A stretch of 18,788 bases of DNA from the NCBI GenBank assembly GCA_017577365.1, contig PKRJ01000065.1, forward strand, positions 1 through 18,788, given 5' to 3'. The stretch is from Gammaproteobacteria bacterium. Lineage in GTDB: Bacteria; Pseudomonadota; Gammaproteobacteria; Steroidobacterales; Rariloculaceae. The notes under the pieces are model-generated. The model did not search any database, was not told the DNA's origin, and saw only the letters and a program-made list of their open reading frames with translations. The position numbers and the translations under genes were made by a program. This document shows positions 6,948-16,387 of the stretch, one piece after another (position 1 is the stretch's first letter; every line of letters begins with the position of its first letter).

Positions 6948-7826
6948 ATGCTAGTTTTCGAAGCCGGTATTCGTCTCGATGTCGACATGGTAGCCAAACT
7001 GAATCCGATCGAGGGCGTGGAGACGCGGCCGTCGCCCAAGCTCCCGGACTGCGGGCAACGGGTCAGCGTCGAGCATCCCGCGACCGGCCAAAAGCTGTGG
7101 ACGACCATGCTCGGCTACAAGCCGGGCAGCTACATCCTGCTCGAGAAGCCGCCCGGCACCGACGCGGTCGAAGGCAAGCACGTGCTCAAGGACGGCGACT
7201 CGCTGATCATCCGCTTCTTCAAAGACGGGACGATCTACGGCTTCCGCACGCCGATCCTCTGCACGATAACGATGCCGTATCGGCTGCTCTTCGCGGGCTT
7301 CCCTACGGCCACGAATATCGTCGATTATTCGCTGCGCTCGAGTCCGCGGCTCGCGTGCTATCTGCCTTGCAGCGGAGAAGTCGGCGGCCGCGCATTCTCG
7401 CGCGCTCTGATTCGCGATTTCAGCGCGACCGGATGCCAGCTCCGCATCCCGCTCGACGCGCTCGAGCCCGAGCCCGAAAGCACGGACCCGGCCGACGCGG
7501 CCGTCGCCGAAGCCTCCCCCTTGCTCGCGGACGAGAACGCGCCGACGGAAGCGCGAACGCCGGAGGGAGACGACGCGGGCGCATCGTCGGACGCGGAGCT
7601 GCCCGCGGAGGCGGAAGACGCCGACGCCGACGCGGACTCGAGCGAGAACGAGCACCGGCTGACGCTCGAGCTCCAGCTTCCCGGCGAGGACGAGGTCCGC
7701 TTCGTGCACGGCGACGTGCTCGAGTGGCAGACCCTAGAGCGCTTCCACCTGCTACGCGTCCACTTCGACGAGCCGCAAGACGAGATCTTCGAGCAGCTGA
7801 CGGTCTACACGACTCGCATCGGCTGA
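6948..7826 (+). CDS. PilZ-domain (YcgR-like) c-di-GMP-binding protein with acidic insert
   Basis: A 292-aa cytosolic protein. The N-terminal half (about 30-120) resembles the YcgR N-terminal domain (LLEKPPG, DGDSLIIRFF, IYGFRTPILC). A PilZ domain follows: the c-di-GMP motif RxxxR is R130-S-S-P-R134 in SLRSSPRLACYLPC, and the second motif D/NxSxxG is DFSATG (157-162). Residues about 171-235 are an Asp/Glu/Ala/Pro-rich low-complexity stretch inserted between PilZ strands; folding resumes at LTLELQLPGEDEVRFVHGDVLEW. Such proteins act as c-di-GMP effectors, for example braking flagella. No flagellar gene is in view. The ATG at 6948 has an AGGCGG; the ATG at 6987 is the alternative. The 91-bp gap to the divergent HPF gene shows no clear promoter. 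Confidence 0.85.
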   Translation: MLVFEAGIRLDVDMVAKLNPIEGVETRPSPKLPDCGQRVSVEHPATGQKLWTTMLGYKPGSYILLEKPPGTDAVEGKHVLKDGDSLIIRFFKDGTIYGFRTPILCTITMPYRLLFAGFPTATNIVDYSLRSSPRLACYLPCSGEVGGRAFSRALIRDFSATGCQLRIPLDALEPEPESTDPADAAVAEASPLLADENAPTEARTPEGDDAGASSDAELPAEAEDADADADSSENEHRLTLELQLPGEDEVRFVHGDVLEWQTLERFHLLRVHFDEPQDEIFEQLTVYTTRIG

Positions 7827-7830
7827 CCGG

Positions 7831-7851
7831 GGCCGCGCGAACCGCGCGGCC
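7831..7851. terminator. Hairpin between convergent PilZ and icd stop codons
   Basis: A perfect 9-bp GC stem, GGCCGCGCG (7831-7839) and CGCGCGGCC (7843-7851), with a 3-nt loop, lies in the 30 bp between the two convergent stop codons (7826 and 7857). There is no U-tract, so it is not a canonical intrinsic terminator, but its place suggests a bidirectional stop or RNA 3'-end stabiliser. Confidence 0.5.
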
Positions 7852-7856
7852 GGGTC

Positions 7857-10076
<2,220 letters not shown>

Positions 10077-10136
10077 GCGGTTACACGTCCTCGTGAGTCG
10101 ACGTTCCTTTCGGGATCGGGTCGGGCCGGAGGGCGC

Positions 10137-10142
10137 ATTATA
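10137..10142 (-). promoter_or_regulatory. Possible icd -10 element (TATAAT)
   Basis: The minus strand reads TATAAT at 10142-10137, about 61 bp before the icd ATG. No good -35 hexamer is seen at the normal distance (CGCGGG at a 17-bp spacer), so this is a suggestion only. It is a consensus hexamer in a GC-rich background and lies in a divergent intergenic region. Confidence 0.35.
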
Positions 10143-10196
10143 CGGTCGAAGGCCGGTTTCCCGCGCACCGGAGGGTTCGCGCGCGCCGCGAAATTC

Positions 10197-10205
10197 TGAT
10201 ATATC
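10197..10205 (+). promoter_or_regulatory. Possible extended -10 for the repeat-protein gene
   Basis: TGATATATC (10197-10205) has the TGn-TATATC form of an extended -10 element, 53 bp before the ATG at 10258. It lies in the AT-richest part of a 181-bp divergent region. The -35 region is unremarkable. The remaining parts of the gap hold only the icd leader and the GGAAAGGAG ribosome-binding site. Confidence 0.35.
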
Positions 10206-10257
10206 GAAACGACCTCGACGGCCGTCGAACGACGCGATCGGACGGAAAGGAGCGCGG

Positions 10258-12450
10258 ATGCGACACACGCTTCTTGCAGCGCTCGGCGGAGCCGCGCTCG
10301 GCGCCGGCGCCACCTTCGTCGTGATGCACGATCGGGAATCGCCGGCGGATGAGAGCACCGTCGCGCTCCCCGGGCTCGCCGCTTCGCCTTCCGGCATGAG
10401 CCTGTCCTCCGAGCTGCCGACCGCCGAACGGCTCGCGCTCTACGAGAAGGCTGTGAACGCCTCGGTGCCGGAGCTGCGCGAGATGCTCGCCGAGAACGCC
10501 CGGCGCGCGTCGACGCCGGCCGAACGCTTCGCGCTCGAGGCGGCCTTCGCTCGCTATACCGAGCTCGACGCCCGCGGCGCGGCGACAGCGGCCGACGAGC
10601 TCGGCCTCGACCCGGCGCTCGCGGCTCGGGCCTACGTCGCCTGGGCGATCATGGATTCGGCCGCGGCGCTCCGGGCATTGGGTCGAATGTCGGACGAGGC
10701 GCGCGCCAGAGCGATCGCGCACGCGATCGCGCCGGTCGTCGCGCGCCGCGATCCGAAGGAAACGTTCGCATCGGCTCGGCACATCAATCGCGCGAGCCTC
10801 GAAGCGATCTTCGAGTCGGCGGCGGCGCAAGCCTGGGCGGCCTCCGCACCGGACGAGATGCTCGACTATTTCGCGACGCTGCCGAACGCACGGCTCGAGG
10901 CGCTGCTGTCGGCACAAGATTACGCCGGTGCCGGGCCCGCGGACGCGGCGCCGCGCATGGACGTGATCGCCGCGCTGGCGCGCGCGAATCCTTCGCGCCT
11001 GCTCGAGATCGCGGACCGGCTCTCGGCTTCGCTCGCCGAAACGGTACGCCGCATGGGCATCGCGGAGCTCGCCGAGAGGGACCCGCTCGCCGCCATCGAG
11101 CACGTGGAGCGCGCCGCGATGGATTCGGAGCGGCGGCGCCAGGAGCTCGCGGCGATCGCGCCGACCTTCGGGCGCCGCGATCCCGCAGCCGCCGTCGCGT
11201 GGGCGAGAGCGAGCGGCGATCCCGAGCTGCTCGTCCAGGTGCTGACCGCCGTCGCCGCGGTCGACCCGTTGCTCGCGCTCGACGCAGCCCTCGGCGAAAC
11301 CGCGCCGGCCGCGCGGGCCCGTCTGCTGCAATCGGTTTCGGCATCGATCTGGAACGCGGACAGCGCGCAACTCCGGGCCGTCGCGGAACGCATGCTCGTC
11401 GAGCCGAACGTCGAGACGCACATCGTCACGTCGGTCGTCGGCCGGTGGTCCTCCGTGGATCCGTTCGCAGCGATCGACTGGCTCGTCGCCCAAGGCGAAC
11501 GGGCCGGCGCCGAAGCGTTTCGGATCGCCGCCGCTTACGCGTCGCAGCGCGATCTCGATGCCGCGGCGGCCTATACATCGAGGATTCCCGACTCGATGCG
11601 ACCCGCATGGCTCGCGCAAGTGGCGACGGCGTATGCGGCGCAGGATCCGATGGGGGCCGCTCGTTGGCTCGAGCAGTTTCGCGGGCTACGCGGCTACGAG
11701 GAGGCGGTCGCGGCCGCCGCCCCGAGCGTCGCCTCGCGGAACCCCGTCGCGGCCGCCGATCTGCTCTCCCGCATCGATGCGTCGTCGCCCCGGTTCTTCG
11801 GCGCGGTCGTGTCGGTCGCGACCGCATGGTCTGCGCAAGATCCGGCCGCGGCGGCGGCATGGGCTTACGGCCTCGGCGAGACCGCGCGACAGACGGCACT
11901 GCCGAGCGTGCTCTCGATGTGGGCGCAACAGGCACCGCACGAGGCGCGGGGTTTCGCGCTGTCGATGCCTCGCGGCGAGGAACGAGATCGAGTCCTGCAC
12001 ACGCTGGTCGCGGCGACTTCGCATTCCGACGGAAACCTCGACTCGGCGCTGCTCAACGCCTTCAGCAACGATTTCGCGAGGCAGAACGCCGTGATCCAGG
12101 CGGCGCTCGTCAAAGCGAGACAGGATCCGGCCGCGGCGCAGGCTCTTCTCGACACCCACGTGAGCGACCCGAATCTGAAAGCGCGCGCCGAGGAGATGCT
12201 GACCCGATTTCCGGCGGTCGAGCCGAGCGTCGTCGCGACGCCCCAGGGCGTCGTCTTGCGCGGCAGACGGCTGGAAGCGGAGCTTCCGCCGTCGCTCGGC
12301 TTCGCCGCGCCGCCGGCGATCGAGGGCGCCCGGATCATCACGTCGGAGCCGGTCGCCTTCGGCCCCGTCGTGATGGGACCGCTCCAGGTGCCGCCGAACG
12401 TCGTGCGCGCCGCCCGGCCTCCACAACCCGAACCTCCTCCCGAGCGCTGA
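10258..12450 (+). CDS. Exported or membrane-anchored protein of about 32-aa helical repeats (730 aa), unknown function
   Basis: The ATG at 10258 follows a strong GGAAAGGAG. An N-terminal hydrophobic segment (residues about 4-23, LLAALGGAALGAGATFVV) can act as an uncleaved anchor or signal peptide, so the bulk is probably periplasmic. Beyond about residue 160 the protein is a tandem array with a DP-x-A-A-x-x-W/L core. DP or DP-like positions are at 244, 275, 308, 336, 368, 401, 432, 463, 495, 528 and 560, spaced 28-33 residues. Each unit looks like two short helices, so an alpha-solenoid is likely. The last 70 residues are Pro-rich (VPPNVVRAARPPQPEPPPER region). No catalytic motif was seen. 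I do not recognise a named family; solenoids of this kind are usually scaffolds for protein or glycan contacts. A membrane protein gene follows 36 bp later. Confidence 0.85.
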   Translation: MRHTLLAALGGAALGAGATFVVMHDRESPADESTVALPGLAASPSGMSLSSELPTAERLALYEKAVNASVPELREMLAENARRASTPAERFALEAAFARYTELDARGAATAADELGLDPALAARAYVAWAIMDSAAALRALGRMSDEARARAIAHAIAPVVARRDPKETFASARHINRASLEAIFESAAAQAWAASAPDEMLDYFATLPNARLEALLSAQDYAGAGPADAAPRMDVIAALARANPSRLLEIADRLSASLAETVRRMGIAELAERDPLAAIEHVERAAMDSERRRQELAAIAPTFGRRDPAAAVAWARASGDPELLVQVLTAVAAVDPLLALDAALGETAPAARARLLQSVSASIWNADSAQLRAVAERMLVEPNVETHIVTSVVGRWSSVDPFAAIDWLVAQGERAGAEAFRIAAAYASQRDLDAAAAYTSRIPDSMRPAWLAQVATAYAAQDPMGAARWLEQFRGLRGYEEAVAAAAPSVASRNPVAAADLLSRIDASSPRFFGAVVSVATAWSAQDPAAAAAWAYGLGETARQTALPSVLSMWAQQAPHEARGFALSMPRGEERDRVLHTLVAATSHSDGNLDSALLNAFSNDFARQNAVIQAALVKARQDPAAAQALLDTHVSDPNLKARAEEMLTRFPAVEPSVVATPQGVVLRGRRLEAELPPSLGFAAPPAIEGARIITSEPVAFGPVVMGPLQVPPNVVRAARPPQPEPPPER

Positions 12451-12486
12451 GCCCGGTGCGCACGATCGTCGGCCGCACCGCCGTTG

Positions 12487-13086
12487 ATGGACTCGATCAC
12501 GCTCTCATTCGCTCTGCTCTTCACGGCGCTGACGGCCGTGATCGTGCCCGTCTACTACGTCAAGTACGGGCCGACGAATTTCTTGTGGTTCTCCGACCTC
12601 GCGCTCTTCGGGATGCTCGCGGCACTCTGGCTCGAGAACGCAATGATCGCGAGCATGGTCGCGCTCGCGGTGCTGATTCCGGAGATGGTGTGGGTCGTAT
12701 CGTTCGTCGGCGGCCTCGTCTTCGGCAAGAGCTTCTCGACGCTCGCGGCCTACATGTTCGACCCGGCGATCCCGCGTTACTTGAGAGCGCTGTCGTTGTT
12801 TCACCTCGCGCTGCCGCCGGCGATCGTGTGGATGCTCTATCGCTACGGCTACGATCCGCGCGCGCTACCCGCGGCGACGCTCGTCGCGTGGGTCGTGCTT
12901 CCGGCGAGCCTTGCGCTCGCGCCGCCGGAGAAGAACGTTAACTGGGTTCGAGGATTCGGTCATCCGCCGCGAAGCCCGTTCCCGCCCCGCGTTCACTTCA
13001 CGCTGATGATGGGCGCCTACCCGCTCTGCGTCTATTTGCCGACGCATTTCCTGCTCGACGCGTTCGCGCCGAGCGCCGCGGGATGA
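12487..13086 (+). CDS. Polytopic inner-membrane protein (199 aa), unknown function
   Basis: About six hydrophobic helices are visible (roughly 3-24, 34-52, 54-77, 103-118, 128-146, 172-190), with short loops. Recognisable stretches are VYYVKYGPTNFLWFSDLALFG near the N-terminus and the polar loop PPEKNVNWVRGFG (147-158). The start is ATG 12487; a TTG just before it (12484) is less likely. No ribosome-binding site is evident, which may mean coupling to the upstream gene, whose stop is 36 bp before. The stop lies 3 bp from that of a convergent gene. It resembles a family of conserved hypothetical membrane-associated proteins that I cannot name. Confidence 0.75.
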   Translation: MDSITLSFALLFTALTAVIVPVYYVKYGPTNFLWFSDLALFGMLAALWLENAMIASMVALAVLIPEMVWVVSFVGGLVFGKSFSTLAAYMFDPAIPRYLRALSLFHLALPPAIVWMLYRYGYDPRALPAATLVAWVVLPASLALAPPEKNVNWVRGFGHPPRSPFPPRVHFTLMMGAYPLCVYLPTHFLLDAFAPSAAG

Positions 13087-13089
13087 GCG

Positions 13090-13371
13090 TCAGCGCGCCT
13101 GGGGCTTCGCTTTGCGCATCTGGGTGAGCTGCACCCGGCCGCGGCGCGGAGAGCGCCTTTCGTTCAGCGCGATGACGGTCTGTTTCAACGCGGCCTCGAC
13201 CGCGGCGCGCTCGCCTTGCCGGTAGCCCGTGATCGTGTTCGATCCTTGCGAGATCCGATAGCTGTACCAGTCGTTGCCGTCGGAGCCCGGGGGCGGCGCG
13301 CTCTTCTTGACCGAGACGAGCTCGTACGGCGCGTCGTTCGGAGTCCGCCCGCTCGTCTGCTCGCTGCTCAT
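13090..13371 (-). CDS. Small hypothetical protein (93 aa) coupled to the FKBP gene
   Basis: The ATG at 13371 overlaps the FKBP stop by four bases (ATGA), so it is translationally coupled. The product has a disordered start, a central segment PYELVSVKKSAPPPGSDGNDWYSYRISQGS that resembles beta strands, a conserved-looking NTITGYRQGERAAVEAALKQTV, and a basic tail rich in Arg/Lys. It has no signal peptide or metal motif. I know similar small proteins only as hypotheticals. The operon link suggests a role near protein folding, which is inference. Confidence 0.75.
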   Translation of the reverse strand: MSSEQTSGRTPNDAPYELVSVKKSAPPPGSDGNDWYSYRISQGSNTITGYRQGERAAVEAALKQTVIALNERRSPRRGRVQLTQMRKAKPQAR

Positions 13372-13778
13372 TCGATCGAAACCACGCGGATATCGAAGGT
13401 GAGGTCCTGGCCGGCCAACGGGTGATTGAAGTCGAGCACGATCGTATCGCCCTTGACCTCGTGGACGCGGATCGGGCCGTCGTAGCCTTGCGCGGTGAGC
13501 TGCGCGCCGACCCTGCGTGCCCCTTCGGGAATCTGCTCGGCGGGCACTTCGCGGAACGCATCGTCGCGCACCTCGCCATACGCGTCCGCCGCCGCGAGCC
13601 TGATCTCTTTGCGATCGTTCACGTCGAGTCCCTCGAGCTCGCGCTCGAGCGCCGGCAAGAGCTGGTTCTCACCGTGCACGTACGTGAGCGGCTCCGAGCC
13701 CTTGTTCGTTTGCACGACCGAGCCGTCGTCGAGCCGCAGCGTGTACTCGAAGGCCACCGTCTTTCCCGCTTCGATCAT
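13368..13778 (-). CDS. SlyD-like FKBP-type peptidyl-prolyl cis-trans isomerase
   Basis: A cytosolic prolyl isomerase and chaperone of 136 aa. The FKBP halves (about 1-70 and 119-136) surround an IF chaperone insert (about 71-118). Family landmarks: VAFEYTLRLDDGSVVQTN, LTYVHGENQLLPALERELEGLD, DAYGEV, and the final FNHPLAGQDLTFDIRVVSI. The His/Cys-rich metal-binding tail of E. coli SlyD is missing, so nickel delivery is unlikely. The start at ATG 13778 has an ideal GAGGAGGG; the reading frame stays open upstream to about 14099 but codes nothing family-like. The stop overlaps the ATG of the 93-aa gene. Confidence 0.93.
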   Translation of the reverse strand: MIEAGKTVAFEYTLRLDDGSVVQTNKGSEPLTYVHGENQLLPALERELEGLDVNDRKEIRLAAADAYGEVRDDAFREVPAEQIPEGARRVGAQLTAQGYDGPIRVHEVKGDTIVLDFNHPLAGQDLTFDIRVVSIE

Positions 13779-14272
13779 GGACTTCCCTCCTCTGCCGGCT
13801 GCCCGGCGCCGAGCGAACCCTCGCCTTGCGATGTTCGCCGAGACGAAACAATGCGCCCTTCCACCGCGTTCGCGTATCGGCTTATGCGACACCGGCCTCC
13901 ATTCGACGATCGGTCGGCGTCTCGGGCGCTTCGGACTTCGACGCTCGAGTCGTAAGGATTCGTGCGCGTGATCGCGCGAACCTGAAGACGGGAACGTTAA
14001 AGATCTCGGCGTCAGGATATCAGTCGGGGCGAAGGCGCGGCAAACGAAGGCGCCGACACGCCCCGCGTCCGGACACGTAACCCACTGGCTATCCGGCAAT
14101 TGTCGTTTCGTTCGAGCCGCGCGCGGCGAAGGATTCCGATGCCCGCAGCAGCGCGCATTGCGCAGCTTCGCCGGTCACCTATACTCGGTCGTGCTGCCCG
14201 TTCCGCGTCACGTGCGGCGCGGCGAGCACCTCCTCGGTCGAACTCACCGCACGATCACAACAGGAGGCTCGT
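13779..14272. other. Intergenic region without a supported gene
   Basis: Nearly 500 bp between the divergent FKBP and Gfa genes. Open frames exist but lack ribosome-binding sites and family-like translations. It contains the putative Gfa promoter at 14158-14185; no clear FKBP promoter was found. No tRNA-like fold or tandem repeat was seen. An odd-centred dyad GCGCATTGCGC (about 14153-14163) overlaps the -35. Confidence 0.6.
14158..14185 (+). promoter_or_regulatory. Putative sigma-70 promoter of the Gfa gene
   Basis: -35 TTGCGC (14158-14163), a 16-bp spacer, and -10 TATACT (14180-14185), 88 bp before the ATG. An 11-bp dyad GCGCATTGCGC overlaps the -35 and could be an operator. The -10 is close to consensus, the -35 is weaker. 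Confidence 0.45.
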
Positions 14273-14845
14273 ATGGCCGTTTCCATCCATCCGTCCGTCG
14301 ATCAGGGTCTCAAGCCGGCTGCCGAGAACTTCGCCGGCGGGACGCTGCACTGTCATTGTGCGACCGACAAGGTCGAGGTCGCGATCCAGGGACAGGTCGC
14401 GCACAATCACATCTGCGGCTGCACGAAGTGCTGGAAGCCGAGCGGCGCGTTGTTCTCGATGGTCGGCGTCGTGCCGCGGGACAATCTCGAGGTCACGGCG
14501 AACGCGCAGAAGCTCGAGGTCGTCGACCCGAGCGCCGTGATCAAGCGCTATGCGTGCCGGGATTGCGGCGTGCACATGTACGGCCGCATCGACGACACGA
14601 ATCACCCGTTCTACGGGCTCGACTTCATTCACGTCGAGCTCTCCGACGATCCGGGCTGGGCGCCGCCGGAGTTCGCGGCGTTCGTCTCGTCGGTCATCGA
14701 GGGAGGCGCCGACCCGACCCAGATGCCCGCGATCCGCGCGCGGCTGCGCGAGCTCGGCCTCGAGCCTTACGACTGCTTGTCGCCGCCGCTGATGGATTTG
14801 ATCGCGGCGCATTCCGCGCGGCAGAAGGGCCTGCTCGCGGCCTGA
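14273..14845 (+). CDS. gfa: Glutathione-dependent formaldehyde-activating enzyme (S-hydroxymethylglutathione synthase)
   Basis: Joins formaldehyde and glutathione in the first step of glutathione-linked formaldehyde oxidation, in the cytosol. The 190-aa length is standard. The Zn-binding Cys set is complete: C27 and C29 (HCHC), C48, C50 and C53 (HICGCTKCWKP), and C95/C98 (YACRDCGVHMYGR). The stretch HPFYGLDFIHVEL is characteristic of true Gfa rather than the broader Gfa-like family. GGAGG lies nine bases before the ATG. The usual partner, adhC/S-hydroxymethylglutathione dehydrogenase, is not in this window, so the pathway partner must be elsewhere or Gfa acts alone here. Whether Gfa accelerates the reaction or carries glutathione has been debated. 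Confidence 0.93.
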   Translation: MAVSIHPSVDQGLKPAAENFAGGTLHCHCATDKVEVAIQGQVAHNHICGCTKCWKPSGALFSMVGVVPRDNLEVTANAQKLEVVDPSAVIKRYACRDCGVHMYGRIDDTNHPFYGLDFIHVELSDDPGWAPPEFAAFVSSVIEGGADPTQMPAIRARLRELGLEPYDCLSPPLMDLIAAHSARQKGLLAA

Positions 14846-14867
14846 GGCTCCGACGCCGCCGCCACGT

Positions 14868-14902
14868 CGACGCGCCGAAGCACGGAGGGCTCCGGCGCGT
14901 CG
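14868..14902. terminator. Hairpin between convergent gfa and cytochrome genes
   Basis: A perfect 10-bp stem CGACGCGCCG (14868-14877) and CGGCGCGTCG (14893-14902) with a 15-nt loop lies in the 64-bp gap between stops at 14845 and 14910. It has no U-tract. Its place between convergent genes makes a bidirectional terminator or 3'-end stabiliser the likeliest role. Confidence 0.4.
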
Positions 14903-14909
14903 TCGTCGA

Positions 14910-15302
14910 TCAGTGCTTGCCCGGCTCGAGCGGAACGCCGCGGCGTTCCTTCGCGATGTACGCGAGCAGCGCGGTCATGCGCGGATCGCCCGGCGCCAGA
15001 TCCTCGCCCTCGAGCGGGTTGCGGATGCACCAGTTGATCATTTCCCACATCTGCGCGACGCGCCCGAGCTGCTTCTGGAACTTCGGGTACGTCTCGGGAT
15101 GCGTGTTCGCCGCGTTCGGATGACACTGCGCGCACGCGACGCCGTTCGTGCCGAGCTCGGGGCTCGTCCACAGATTCCGCCCTTCCTGCGCGACGCTCTC
15201 GAACTGCGCCGCCCAGCGCTCGAGATCGGCTTCCGTGAACTCGTCCGCGAGCGCCGTGCTTCCCGCCAGGGCCGTCAGGGCCGCAATCAAGAACTTTCTC
15301 AT
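14910..15302 (-). CDS. Exported mono-heme cytochrome c, SoxA-like
   Basis: A 130-aa protein with a Sec signal peptide (1-20, cleavage near ALA-DE). One heme site, C57-A-Q-C60-H61, follows GTNGVACAQCH. The rest recalls the C-terminal catalytic domain of SoxA: YPKFQKQLGRV, then MWEMINWCIRNPL at 85-97, then a LLAYIAKERRGVPL tail like the SoxA LLALTAYxxxQSRGxP end. C92 sits where SoxA carries its RInxCR cysteine, so it may be a heme ligand. SoxA needs SoxX and oxidises thiol-bound sulfur; here the first heme domain is absent. It is the last gene of a four-gene operon, 13 bp after the metallophosphoesterase gene. It is probably an electron acceptor or catalytic cytochrome in the periplasm. The SoxA-like reading is by eye and moderate. 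Confidence 0.8.
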   Translation of the reverse strand: MRKFLIAALTALAGSTALADEFTEADLERWAAQFESVAQEGRNLWTSPELGTNGVACAQCHPNAANTHPETYPKFQKQLGRVAQMWEMINWCIRNPLEGEDLAPGDPRMTALLAYIAKERRGVPLEPGKH

Positions 15303-15315
15303 CGCTTCGTCCCGA

Positions 15316-16383
15316 TCAATAGTGCGCCTGAGGAGGAATTCTCCTCGCGGGGTTCTGGTACTCGGTGTCCTCGGGCCGGCCGGTCGCGGCGTTATACGCC
15401 ACCGTCCGGTTCTTGTTGTCGTACAGCGTGTAGTGCGCCGCGACGCGTCCGGTATGCACGTCGATGAACTGCCAGCCGGTCGCGTCGCGCTCGTTGAACG
15501 GATCCGCGCGGTTCATCGGCACGGTCATCACCGGCACGTACGCGCCCGAGTGCGCGTAGGTCTCGGGATACGGCCAGGGCCACGCCGTCGCCATCACCGA
15601 GTGGAACGAGATCGATCCGATCTGGTTGTACTGGATCTGGTGCACGTGGCCGTAGAGCACCGTGACCTTCTCGAACGGCGCAAGGATTGCCTGGACCTCC
15701 TCCGCGTCCTCGGTCCAGAAGTTCCAGCCCTTGTAGATCTTCTGCAGCGGCGAGTGCGACAGCACGACGATCGGCGTCGTGCGCGGGATTCGCGCGAGAT
15801 CGCGGCGTAGCCATTCGCGCTGGCGCTCGCCGACCATGAACGGCGAGCCGTTCGGATTGTCGAGGCCGGCCATCTCGAGCATGCGCCGCTCGGGCGTCTC
15901 CCAGCGGTGGTAGGTCCACTCGTCGTACGTGAGGACGCTGTTCAGCACGACGAAGTGCACGCCCTTGTGATCGAAGCTGTAGTAGTGATCGCCGAAGAGC
16001 TCGCTCCAGTACTCGCCGAGGTCGAGATAGTAATCGTGCTCGCCCATGACGGCGTAAAGCGGGTACCGGAGCGCCGAGAGCATCTCCGCGCCGTGATCGA
16101 GCTCGGCCTTCGTGCCGAGCTGCGCGAGATCGCCGCCGAACACGACGAAGTCGGGCTTCGGCTCGAGCAAGTTCGCCTCGGCAACGGCGCGCTTCAGCCC
16201 CTGATCCCAGTTGCGCACGAACTCGTTGCCGCGGATGTGCTGGATGTGCGAGTCCGAGATGTAGGCGAAGGTGAAATCCTGGCCTTCCTGACCGAACGCG
16301 AGCCGGACCATGCTGACCGGCAGCACGCCGGCCGCGGCCACCGCGCCGGTCTGGCGCAGGAATCCACGACGATTCATTCTCAT
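15316..16383 (-). CDS. Tat-exported calcineurin-like metallophosphoesterase
   Basis: A 355-aa periplasmic hydrolase with a twin-arginine signal RRGFLRQTGAVAAAGVLP (5-22). The class III metallophosphoesterase motifs appear in order: D44-S-H46, GGD85, G114-E-H116-D117, SH210, and G245-H-V-H248. The motif usually written GNHD reads GEHD here, so the Asn metal ligand is replaced by Glu115. The C-terminal ~100 residues lack the 5'-nucleotidase domain, so it is not SoxB. The ATG at 16383 has GGGAGGTAAG upstream. It starts 4 bp after the stop of the di-heme peroxidase gene and is followed 13 bp later by the cytochrome gene. Tat export means it is folded, probably with its dinuclear metal site loaded, before transport. 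The substrate is unknown; phosphodiester or phosphomonoester are the family norm. Confidence 0.88.
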   Translation of the reverse strand: MRMNRRGFLRQTGAVAAAGVLPVSMVRLAFGQEGQDFTFAYISDSHIQHIRGNEFVRNWDQGLKRAVAEANLLEPKPDFVVFGGDLAQLGTKAELDHGAEMLSALRYPLYAVMGEHDYYLDLGEYWSELFGDHYYSFDHKGVHFVVLNSVLTYDEWTYHRWETPERRMLEMAGLDNPNGSPFMVGERQREWLRRDLARIPRTTPIVVLSHSPLQKIYKGWNFWTEDAEEVQAILAPFEKVTVLYGHVHQIQYNQIGSISFHSVMATAWPWPYPETYAHSGAYVPVMTVPMNRADPFNERDATGWQFIDVHTGRVAAHYTLYDNKNRTVAYNAATGRPEDTEYQNPARRIPPQAHY

Positions 16384-16387
16384 CGGC

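Noticed and set aside
11199..12941. A plus-strand frame overlapping the repeat protein and the membrane protein
   Set aside because: It is shifted relative to both real genes, very Arg-rich, and has no ribosome-binding site.
13779..14099. An N-terminal extension of the FKBP gene
   Set aside because: No FKBP-family sequence is found before MIEAGK, and GAGGAGGG precedes that ATG.
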